In this document: positions 1 to 4,915 of the stretch, one piece after another
Numbering within the stretch: position 1 is the stretch's first letter
Layout of the letters: every line of letters starts with the position of its first letter
Source of the DNA: Candidatus Peregrinibacteria bacterium
GTDB lineage: Bacteria > Patescibacteriota > Gracilibacteria > Peribacterales > Peribacteraceae
Direction: 5' to 3'
DNA: 5,713 bases
NCBI GenBank assembly: GCA_016866815.1
Contig: VGKZ01000073.1
Span: forward strand, 1 to 5,713
The notes under the pieces: model-generated
What the model was told of the DNA's origin: nothing
Seen by the model: only the letters and a program-made list of their open reading frames with translations
The model's database searches: none
Translations under genes and position numbers: made by a program

Positions 1-867
1 GCAGAGGAGTGGAAGGAACACGATAAGGAGCGCCAGACTGACGGCAAAATCAAAGAGTCTCTTCAGCACCCTTCCCCAACCATCGAGGGGCGTAGGACGG
101 AATGCGAGCATGGGAACGAGTCCGAGATGGTCGATCCGCAGTTGATGGGGGTTTTCCCCGAGCACCGGAGGAAGAAATGCATAGGCAATGTGTTCGCTGC
201 GACAGTATTCAATGAGCTCATTTGTTTCGGAGCTGACGGGATCGGGATCGGTCTGGAGAATGAGGTCGATGCCGCGGCGCTCGTGGAATGCGCGTACATC
301 GGAGAAGGAGAGATAGTGCCCCGCATATGCGTAGCGCACATCACGAGTGAGAACATCGCACGCCGCCGTGACAGGTTTCTGCCGTCCGATGGAAACCACT
401 CTCCTCGCACCGATACCGGAACGGAGAAACGAACGCTGAAGTAATAACACAGTCACGCGACCCGTCACGGAAAACACTGCAATGAATGCGGTCGCATGCA
501 CAAGGAGTATGCGGGAGTAGAACAGTTCTTTCTGGACGAGAAAGAACCATGCGATGACGACGGTCAGCCAGAGAAGACTGCCGAGCAATAGACGTCCGAT
601 CTCGCTCCATGCACTGCGTGTGGCAAGAAGGGCATACAAACCGAGTGCCGCAACGATTGCCAGAAATGCGACAGTCGCAGGAATGGCAAATGTTTCGGTG
701 TACACGCGGAGAACCGGCAACGTCGTCGCAGGTTCCAGGAGCTGCACACCGGGAATGAGATCTATCTGTTCCTGACGCAGACGGTACGCGAGGAGGATGG
801 CCGCGAACGCCGCTGCGACGTCGATGGGAATCCGGAGCAAGCCGAAGAGGATTTCGGAGCGCTTCAT
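1..867 (-). CDS. Polyprenyl-phosphate sugar-phosphate transferase, N-terminal part (runs off the window)
   Basis: The visible 289 residues are the N-terminal half of a membrane enzyme that moves a sugar-1-phosphate from a nucleotide sugar to undecaprenyl phosphate, the first step of exopolysaccharide or O-glycan assembly. Four hydrophobic segments (about residues 7-28, 61-83, 93-111 and 117-143) precede a cytosolic alpha/beta region (about 155-240, with GIDLILQTDPDP). From residue 267 the string LKRLFDFAVSLALLIVFLPL appears, the membrane helix that opens the bacterial sugar transferase domain (PF02397 type). The catalytic part lies beyond base 1. This four-TM plus C-terminal transferase layout is that of the WbaP/WcaJ/EpsL-like group. 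I chose ATG at 867; no good ribosome site precedes it, and an in-frame GTG lies three codons upstream. It follows the rnpB terminator by about 50 bp, so it probably has its own promoter; TACACT just upstream of the start is a weak -10 candidate. The sugar substrate cannot be told. Confidence 0.88.
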   Translation of the reverse strand, partial: MKRSEILFGLLRIPIDVAAAFAAILLAYRLRQEQIDLIPGVQLLEPATTLPVLRVYTETFAIPATVAFLAIVAALGLYALLATRSAWSEIGRLLLGSLLWLTVVIAWFFLVQKELFYSRILLVHATAFIAVFSVTGRVTVLLLQRSFLRSGIGARRVVSIGRQKPVTAACDVLTRDVRYAYAGHYLSFSDVRAFHERRGIDLILQTDPDPVSSETNELIEYCRSEHIAYAFLPPVLGENPHQLRIDHLGLVPMLAFRPTPLDGWGRVLKRLFDFAVSLALLIVFLPLLC

Positions 868-919
868 GGCTTCCACAGTGTACCCGCAAGGACCCCGGGC
901 GCACGCCTCCAAAGACAAC

Positions 920-943
920 AAAAAGCCCCACAATTGCGAGGCT
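920..943 (-). terminator. Intrinsic terminator of rnpB
   Basis: On the minus strand a 7-bp stem (AGCCTCG with TGGGGCT, containing T·G wobbles) encloses the loop CAATTG and runs into a T tract (TTTTT counting the last stem base). It lies immediately after the 3' P1 strand of RNase P RNA and before the sugar transferase gene. Confidence 0.75.
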
Positions 944-945
944 CT

Positions 946-1410
946 CTGTTTCCGCTCTTCTATACGCCGGGTTCTGTCCCTGGCTTCGTCTTGCGACAAC
1001 GCCAGGGGATGACCATCTCTCTGGGGTCCGCCTTACGGCGAGACCTCGCCCACACACCACGATGGATGCGGAGCGTGCGCGGAGGAGTGATCGGCGGGGC
1101 GGAACCACCCCGGACTCCGAAAACCCAAACCCTCCTTGCATCACCATGAGTTTACCGATCCGATGGACCTCTGCGGGAGCGTGTTTCATCTCCCGCTGAA
1201 GTTAATTACCGAATCCCCGTTGATTCGGGGCGTTTCACTCCCCACTGAAGGGGATCGTCTCTGTGGCACTAGTCCTACTCCGCATTTGCCGTATATGTGC
1301 GGAGCGACGGGCGTTACCCGCATGGTGTTCCGGTGATGCCCGGACGTTCCTCTCAGGCTTCGTTCGGCTTCGCCGAAACTGCGCCGGAGCGGTCATCCAA
1401 AGAGCGGAAA
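946..1410 (-). ncRNA. rnpB: RNase P RNA (catalytic subunit)
   Basis: This is the ribozyme that removes the 5' leader from pre-tRNAs. Both halves of the conserved core are visible. The 5' P4 side GAGGAACGTCCGGGC is at 1352-1338 and the 3' side ACAGAACCCGGCGTA at 977-963. Other hallmarks are GGGTAACGCCCG, AGTGCCACAGAGA and CGGTAAACTC, which match the usual GGTAACGCC, AGTGCAACAGAGA and ACGGTAAACTCC. P1 is a perfect 11-bp pairing of TTTCCGCTCTT (1410-1400) with AAGAGCGGAAA (959-949). P2 is GGATGACC with GGTCATCC. A hairpin between the P2 and P4 3' strands (CCCTGGC...GCCAGGG) fits P19. A GGGG...CCCC hairpin carrying TGGTT fits the P15 loop that binds the tRNA CCA end. At about 465 nt it is longer than the usual 350-400 nt, mainly from an enlarged specificity-domain side. 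Ends are inferred from P1, the -10 box and the terminator. Confidence 0.95.
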
Positions 1411-1414
1411 TCCT

Positions 1415-1420
1415 ATTGTA
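1415..1420 (-). promoter_or_regulatory. -10 box of the rnpB promoter
   Basis: TACAAT (5 of 6 to TATAAT) ends four bases before the P1 5' strand of RNase P RNA, close to where a sigma-70 promoter for this RNA must lie. No convincing -35 hexamer is seen at 16-18 bp; the best is ATGGCT. Confidence 0.55.
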
Positions 1421-1539
1421 CACGAAAATTCGCATAGAAGCCATTCTGCATCGTAAAAATGAAGAAATTTATGAAGTCATATTTGGCTTGTCTCTGTGCA
1501 AATGCAGCCACATCAGCTCGAGAAAACCACGATATCTCC

Positions 1540-1824
1540 CTAATTCGACTCCGCTGCTTTTTGAAAAAGGGTGTCCATATTCGCGCGCATACTGGAAAAA
1601 ACAAGGAGCGTCGTCCTCGCCACATCGGCAGGAAGGTTACGCGTCACGGTGTATTCACGGGCATGCTTTGCAAATACCTTGGGGTCGTCACCATGCACTA
1701 AACATAGTTCGATAATGTCGCGCAGAGTCTGACGTTGCTGATCCGGCACTTCGTAGGCATCGAGCAATGTCTCTATCACGTGCGGTGTCACGATGCGCCG
1801 GCGGATGTCCTCGGGTGGGATCAT
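1540..1824 (-). CDS. Small protein of unknown function (94 residues)
   Basis: I do not recognise this protein. It is predicted soluble and mostly helical, has no signal peptide or membrane segment, and has a balanced charge pattern (IETLLDAYEVPDQQRQTLRD, ADVARTTLLVFSSMRANMD) that looks like real coding sequence. The reading frame stays open far upstream, but that part runs through the palindromic repeat and the tRNA gene, so it is not protein. I chose ATG at 1824; GTG at 1851 is the alternative. The bases before ATG are CTATCCCCCTCC, with no Shine-Dalgarno motif. It sits alone between tRNA-Thr and rnpB, about 130 bp upstream of the latter. A basic 80-residue frame on the other strand (1459-1701) overlaps it and looks less protein-like. 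Confidence 0.6.
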   Translation of the reverse strand: MIPPEDIRRRIVTPHVIETLLDAYEVPDQQRQTLRDIIELCLVHGDDPKVFAKHAREYTVTRNLPADVARTTLLVFSSMRANMDTLFQKAAESN

Positions 1825-1983
1825 GGAGGGGGATAGTATCCCTGAAGACACGCCGGAAAAAAGCTCGATACAAACATTTCTATGAACATTTCTTCCGTAA
1901 CCGTAGCGCGGTAAATCTGGAGCAGCTTTTCGAGTACTGTGTGCCTGAAGACAAATGCCTGCAAAGATTGGATAGCACTCAAA

Positions 1984-2071
1984 GACCCACGCATTACCCG
2001 CCTTCGCCCCCTCGACTTCGCTCGGGGCTACGCCTGCCTGCCGGCAGGCAGGGGCGGGCAGGCAAGTGCGT
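1984..2071 (-). repeat. Second copy of the tRNA-Thr anticodon arm, split by a palindromic element
   Basis: Reading the minus strand, ACGCACTTG (2071-2063) and GTAATGCGTGGGTC (1997-1984) are exact copies of the two halves of the tRNA-Thr anticodon arm and variable loop (tRNA bases at 2132-2111). They share one G and are separated by about 65 bp of GC-rich repeat inserted in what would be the anticodon loop. Exact matches of 9 and 14 nt in the right order and orientation, only 12 bp past the tRNA, are not expected by chance. The ACGCA/TGCGT stem could still form and close one long hairpin. Confidence 0.75.
1998..2062. repeat. GC-rich REP-like palindromic element
   Basis: The core is a perfect 20-nt palindrome (2033-2052, CCTGCCTGCC and its complement). 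On its left is an imperfect hairpin around CCCTCGA/TCGGGG (about 2008-2025), and CCCGCC/GGCGGG arms lie at the outside. Elements of this look (CCTCGACTTCGCTCGGGGC next to TGCCTGCCGGCAGGCA) recur in many CPR draft genomes and are often mistranslated as PACRQAG or PSEVEG peptides; that statement is from memory. No transposase is nearby. As RNA downstream of the tRNA it would fold strongly and could help end or trim the transcript. Confidence 0.7.
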
Positions 2072-2082
2072 GTATTCCTTAA

Positions 2083-2157
2083 TGGAGCCGCCTCGGGGAC
2101 TTGAACCCCGGACCCACGCATTACAAGTGCGTTGCTCTACCACTGAGCTAAGGCGGC
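2083..2157 (-). tRNA. tRNA-Thr (anticodon UGU)
   Basis: This is a complete 75-nt cloverleaf with a perfect 7-bp acceptor stem (GCCGCCT/AGGCGGC). The D arm is GCTC-AGTGGTA-GAGC, the anticodon arm ACGCA-CTTGTAA-TGCGT and the T arm CGGGG-TTCAAGT-CCCCG. The variable loop is GGGTC, and CCA is encoded. The anticodon TGT reads ACA and, by wobble, other threonine codons. The G1-C72 and C2-G71 pairs agree with threonine identity; the discriminator base is U. Partial copies of this gene lie on both sides. Confidence 0.97.
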
Positions 2158-2193
2158 GTATGAATCGAAGGTGTGAAAGAGAATTGAAGTGAA

Positions 2194-2229
2194 CCGAGCT
2201 TGTTTTTTTATGACGCCTCGCAAGCTCGG
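2194..2229. repeat. Inverted repeat between the tRNA fragment and the intact tRNA
   Basis: Perfect 9-bp arms, CCGAGCTTG (2194-2202) and CAAGCTCGG (2221-2229), enclose an 18-nt loop with a run of seven Ts on the plus strand (As on the minus strand). There is no T tract after the stem in either direction, so it is not a standard terminator. In a transcript reading into tRNA-Thr it would form a hairpin in the leader. Confidence 0.6.
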
Positions 2230-2234
2230 CTAGG

Positions 2235-2254
2235 CACTGAGCTAAGGCGGCGTA
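2235..2254 (-). repeat. Partial copy of the 5' end of tRNA-Thr
   Basis: Twenty bases, the three leader bases TAC and tRNA positions 1-17 (GCCGCCTTAGCTCAGTG), are identical to 2141-2160 at the intact tRNA. Identity stops abruptly on both sides. Just downstream, GAGC could complete a D stem, and AGGCGTC (2218-2212) would pair with 6 of the 7 acceptor bases, so the fragment may be a tRNA that lost its middle. It cannot function as a tRNA. Confidence 0.75.
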
Positions 2255-2261
2255 CGCCAAG

Positions 2262-2267
2262 AGTATC
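2262..2267 (-). promoter_or_regulatory. Possible -10 box for the tRNA locus
   Basis: GATACT (4 of 6 to TATAAT) lies just upstream of the tRNA fragment, after the sensor stop codon, with only a weak -35 (ATTTCA at 17 bp). I see no better promoter directly before the intact tRNA, so transcription may start here and run through the fragment and inverted repeat. Weak evidence. Confidence 0.25.
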
Positions 2268-2292
2268 GCATCCGCTGCGGAAGCTGAAATAT

Positions 2293-3594
2293 TTACAGCC
2301 CCTGTGTTGTCTTTCCGCCTTTGCCGCGTTTCGGCCTCTTAAAGAGAAGATGCACCGTCAACGCCGCGGGATTTGCGCCGTTCACCCTGCCGTCACGGTC
2401 GACGAGGGTGACACCATGATCGATGGTTTCCAGAATCGTGCGGTCCTTGATGTACTGATGCCGGAGTTCGGCAGTCCGCGTTTCGATTTCGCTCTCCATG
2501 TAATCGTACGTACGCTTCAGGCGCTTTGCCATATCCGCTGCCACGGCTTCCAGGAGTTCCACTTCATCCCCGGTCTGCACCGTTCGCGCGATCCTCCAGT
2601 GTCCCGGCTGTAACTTGGCCATATTCGTCGCAAGAAGGAGAATCGGATCGGTCAGACGGCGAACGAGAGCTGTGGCAACGACGCCGGTCAGCAGCAAGGT
2701 AACGACGGCAATGACAATCAGCACGCGCGCAAGTGCGGCGACTCCGGCAAGCACTTCGGAACGGTCCACCTGTACTACGAGTCCCCAGCCGAGAGAGGGG
2801 ATGGAACGGTATGCAGAAAACGTGGTGATTCCACGATGGTCCTCCGCTGGACGAACGCCCTCTTTGCCGGTGACCGCCTCCGCCATCGGCAAGCCGTACA
2901 CGCGTTGTTCTTCTGCAGTTCCAAGAGTGAGTACCCCTTCGCGCTCATCCGGGAAACGGAAGTTGAGCAGCGTCAATTTCCCGTCGCTTTCACGACCGAG
3001 GTAAATGTTCGCCGTTTCTCCGACGTAGGCGACAGAGAGAAAGGACTCCAGGAAACGTTCGACGTCATACCGCACAGCAAGCGTTCCGCGCATGCCGCGG
3101 CGCACAGGCGTGAAGACCACATGCCCCTCCCACCCTCGTTCGCCGAGAACGGGAACCAGTGTCGTCTCTGCACCTCCGAGATGGTCCGGGGCTATCTTGG
3201 TACCGGCTACACCCTGCACTATGCCGTTAGCATCAAAAACGGCAATGCCGGTGATGGGTACATTCTCTGATTCGAGTGCAGTGAGAAGATTCCGTAACGG
3301 CGCACTTCCGCCGCCGAGCAACGCATTGATAACTTCGGTGTTGCTTCCAAGCAAAGCGGTTCGCTCACGATCCGTGCGGAGTCTTGCCTCAATCTCCGGT
3401 TCCTTGCTCGCTACGAGTGAGGAAAGCTGCGCGGAAATGCGTTGTGCGAGAAGTGACCGGGCTACGGTGAAAGCGCAAACCGTCAGCATCACGGCTGTCA
3501 GAGTGATGACACTGACCGTGTACACCATAGCTTTGCGCCGTATGGACATGCGCATCGTCTGTGCCTGCGGACTGGCGGAGGTCTTGGTCGCCAT
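2293..3594 (-). CDS. Membrane sensor with dCache and HAMP, cut off at the start of its PAS domain
   Basis: This 433-residue membrane protein has the front end of a sensor kinase or cyclase and no output domain. Residues 22-47 form the first membrane segment. About 50-285 is a double-Cache extracytoplasmic ligand domain ending in the typical IPSLGWGLVVQVDRSEVLAG. Residues 289-311 are the second membrane segment, about 312-364 a HAMP linker (RRLTDPILLLATNMAKL, GDEVELLEAV), and 365-383 a short coiled coil. A PAS domain begins at 384 (RTILETIDHGVTLVDRDGRV), but after NPAA about residue 411 the sequence becomes a short basic tail (LLFKRPKRGKGGK) and stops. Neither alternative frame resumes a PAS or kinase domain; a tRNA fragment begins about 40 bp later. 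I infer truncation by rearrangement, though a genuine ligand-binding protein without output is possible. It follows the pilin terminator and appears to have its own promoter. ATG at 3594 has no Shine-Dalgarno; ATGs at codons 14 and 16 are alternatives. Confidence 0.85.
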   Translation of the reverse strand: MATKTSASPQAQTMRMSIRRKAMVYTVSVITLTAVMLTVCAFTVARSLLAQRISAQLSSLVASKEPEIEARLRTDRERTALLGSNTEVINALLGGGSAPLRNLLTALESENVPITGIAVFDANGIVQGVAGTKIAPDHLGGAETTLVPVLGERGWEGHVVFTPVRRGMRGTLAVRYDVERFLESFLSVAYVGETANIYLGRESDGKLTLLNFRFPDEREGVLTLGTAEEQRVYGLPMAEAVTGKEGVRPAEDHRGITTFSAYRSIPSLGWGLVVQVDRSEVLAGVAALARVLIVIAVVTLLLTGVVATALVRRLTDPILLLATNMAKLQPGHWRIARTVQTGDEVELLEAVAADMAKRLKRTYDYMESEIETRTAELRHQYIKDRTILETIDHGVTLVDRDGRVNGANPAALTVHLLFKRPKRGKGGKTTQGL

Positions 3595-3612
3595 TCGGAC
3601 TATAATCCCATT

Positions 3613-3641
3613 ATTTTAGCGCAAAAGCCGGATTCTGGCCA
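3613..3641 (-). promoter_or_regulatory. Candidate promoter of the sensor gene
   Basis: TGGCCA (3641-3636; 4 of 6 to TTGACA) and TAAAAT (3618-3613; 5 of 6 to TATAAT) are 17 bp apart and lie directly after the pilin terminator. Transcription would begin about 12 nt before the ATG, giving a very short leader with no ribosome site. A second -10-like TATAGT (3604-3599) is even closer to the start. Confidence 0.45.
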
Positions 3642-3645
3642 TAAG

Positions 3646-3672
3646 AAAAACCCCCGTAGTCCGGGGGTTTTT
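3646..3672. terminator. Intrinsic terminator after the pilin gene (symmetrical)
   Basis: Perfect 11-bp arms (AAAAACCCCCG and CGGGGGTTTTT) enclose a 5-nt loop and leave a T tract on either strand. On the minus strand it lies 23 bp after the pilin stop codon and closes the pilus cluster; its symmetry would also stop transcription coming from the left. Confidence 0.9.
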
Positions 3673-3695
3673 CCGTATGTCGTAGCGAAAACCGA

Positions 3696-4163
3696 TTAGC
3701 GGGTAACGCTGATCGTGGTGTTCTCCGCTTCCGGAGCGGAAACCGTCACGCGGCCATTGGTATCGCGGACGATGTCGTACCCAGTGTACTGAACGGAATC
3801 ACCATTCGGCGTTCCACCTGGATCTGTCGGCAGGTTCACGATGTAGGAACCCGTGAGAGCGTCAAGATCGCAACCTGTTCCCGGACCGCCTGTACCACCG
3901 GCGTAGCTCGCACAGTTGCTGCCTCCGATGCACACACCCTTGTTCGTCGTGTTGATGCAGGTCGGGATGGTACCGTTGTGATCGATTGCATACTGATACA
4001 CGGCATTGAGGATCGTATTCACGTCACTGCGGCGCTGAGCGTCGCGGGCGTCGGCCAACTGCTTGGTCGGGTTGATGGCGACGATGACGATGGACGCCAA
4101 GATAGCGATGATACCGATCACGAGCAGGAGCTCGATGAGGGTAAAACCTGAACGTGTTTTCAT
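3696..4163 (-). CDS. Type IV prepilin (major-pilin-like)
   Basis: This 155-residue prepilin has a class III signal MKTRSG^FTLIELLLVIGII. Prepilin peptidase would cut after Gly6, leaving N-methylated Phe1 and the Glu5 needed for fibre assembly, for a mature chain of 149 residues. The hydrophobic N-helix (about 7-30) continues into the amphipathic INPTKQLADARDAQRRSDVN helix, a pattern common in CPR and Gram-positive-like pilins. The globular domain has four cysteines (69, 78, 84, 98), enough for two disulfides, and a Gly/Thr-rich loop (GGTGGPGTG). It is the last gene of the pilus cluster, 131 bp after the PilW-like gene and just before a strong terminator, as expected for the most abundant subunit. 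The leader before ATG (CCCCTTCCCTTTT) is pyrimidine-rich without a Shine-Dalgarno site. Whether it is the major pilin or a pseudopilin cannot be decided from the sequence alone. Confidence 0.93.
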   Translation of the reverse strand: MKTRSGFTLIELLLVIGIIAILASIVIVAINPTKQLADARDAQRRSDVNTILNAVYQYAIDHNGTIPTCINTTNKGVCIGGSNCASYAGGTGGPGTGCDLDALTGSYIVNLPTDPGGTPNGDSVQYTGYDIVRDTNGRVTVSAPEAENTTISVTR

Positions 4164-4294
4164 AAAAGGGAAGGGGAAAGAGAAAAATGTGGATCACGCG
4201 GGACGAGACCCGCATAGCTACAGACGATTTTACTCGGTAAAACCGCCTCATGCATCATCTTGAATTGACCGGATAGCAAAATAGGATGTATTTA
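4164..4294 (-). other. Pilin leader region with two small hairpins
   Basis: This 131-bp gap between the PilW-like gene and the pilin has no terminator-like structure, so read-through is possible. It holds two perfect small hairpins: TTTTAC-TCG-GTAAAA (4228-4242) and GCGGG-6 nt-CCCGC (4198-4213). It ends in a pyrimidine-rich stretch before the ATG. A -35-like TTGATA overlaps the upstream stop codon, but its -10 (TATCCG, 17 bp away) is poor. The hairpins could stabilise the pilin message; this is inference. Confidence 0.35.
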
Positions 4295-4915
4295 TCAACC
4301 ACATGGCAACGTCACGGGACTCTGTACACAGGTTTCCGACGGACAGTACTCGTAGCGATAGCGACCTCCGTTGCAGGAAGGCGAAGAGCAACTGCAGGGA
4401 TTACCGCTCTCGACATCATCCGGATAGAGAGAAATGACGGTTTCGAATTCACGTGTATACCGCAATGTCAGCGACGTCGGGATGGGTTTGCTGACGGTGA
4501 AACGGATACGTACCGATGCGCGTGATGGTGTTACGGACGTGTTCGTCACGACAAAATCTTCAACAAGCACCTGCGAAGAACTCACGACCTGCCGTGTTTC
4601 CGCTTGTCCGACAATCAACGCGCCGCTTTCAAGTCCGACAACAGTTGGATGCATGGTCTGATCTGCAACCTGCAGTGCGAGGATCGCTCCGGTCTGTCCC
4701 ATCACAGGGTCGAGCACGCGTTCGGCCGTGCGGATGCGCATCGCAAGTGACTGGAGAATCTGCAACCCGCTCTGCTCCACGGAGGAAATGTTCTGCTGCT
4801 GAAGTCGCTGCCCCGTCGTCGCGAAGAAAAATGCCACGAGAACGCCGCTGCTCCCAGCAAAGAATCCAAGGAAGAGCAGGAGCTCGATGAGGGTGGTGGC
4901 AGGTCGGATTTTCAT
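4295..4915 (-). CDS. PilW-like minor prepilin with atypical cleavage site and Cys-rich C-terminus
   Basis: This 206-residue protein starts MKIRPATTLIELLLFLGFFAG: a short basic leader, the TLIE motif with the essential Glu, and a hydrophobic helix, as in prepilin-like minor subunits. The usual Gly-Phe at the cleavage point is replaced by Ala6-Thr7. The middle (about 35-165) resembles PilW/PilJ-type proteins: QQQNISSVEQSGLQILQSLA, then beta-strand sequence. The last 33 residues hold six cysteines (174, 176, 181, 191, 196, 205), probably paired outside the cell. ATG at 4915 is preferred over one 36 bp upstream, because it overlaps the previous stop as ATGA and places TLIE at the right distance. 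As a minor pilin it would help start or tip the fibre. Confidence 0.82.
   Translation of the reverse strand: MKIRPATTLIELLLFLGFFAGSSGVLVAFFFATTGQRLQQQNISSVEQSGLQILQSLAMRIRTAERVLDPVMGQTGAILALQVADQTMHPTVVGLESGALIVGQAETRQVVSSSQVLVEDFVVTNTSVTPSRASVRIRFTVSKPIPTSLTLRYTREFETVISLYPDDVESGNPCSCSSPSCNGGRYRYEYCPSETCVQSPVTLPCG

Noticed and set aside
341..1189. Long minus-strand open frame of 282 codons
   Set aside because: It starts inside RNase P RNA, crosses its terminator and runs out of frame through the sugar transferase gene, which has clear membrane segments and a family motif.
1459..1701. Plus-strand frame starting MKKFMKSYLACLCANA, resembling a signal peptide
   Set aside because: After 25 residues it becomes an unusually basic, Arg/His-rich chain antisense to the better-looking 94-residue frame, and it has no promoter or ribosome site.
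1263..1715. Plus-strand frame of 150 codons
   Set aside because: Its first third is the antisense of RNase P RNA and the rest crosses the rnpB promoter and the 94-residue gene.
1841..1953. CCTGAAGACA repeated at 1841-1850 and 1944-1953
   Set aside because: Ten bases in a short region with no palindrome or regulatory context is too little to call an operator.
1984..2071. A CRISPR repeat or integrase attachment site at the tRNA
   Set aside because: There is only one palindromic unit with no spacer array. Integrase sites normally copy the 3' end of a tRNA, whereas here the 5' end and anticodon arm are copied and no integrase is visible.
1825..2121. N-terminal extension of the 94-residue protein
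   Set aside because: The extension translates tRNA-Thr and the palindromic repeat (giving PACRQAG and PSEVEG peptides), so it is not protein.
2083..2157. A tRNA intron in the intact tRNA-Thr
   Set aside because: The intact tRNA has an uninterrupted anticodon loop; only the downstream partial copy is split.
2200..3619. Several plus-strand frames of 129-175 codons
   Set aside because: They are antisense shadows of the dCache-HAMP sensor gene, favoured by its high GC content, and show no recognisable domains.
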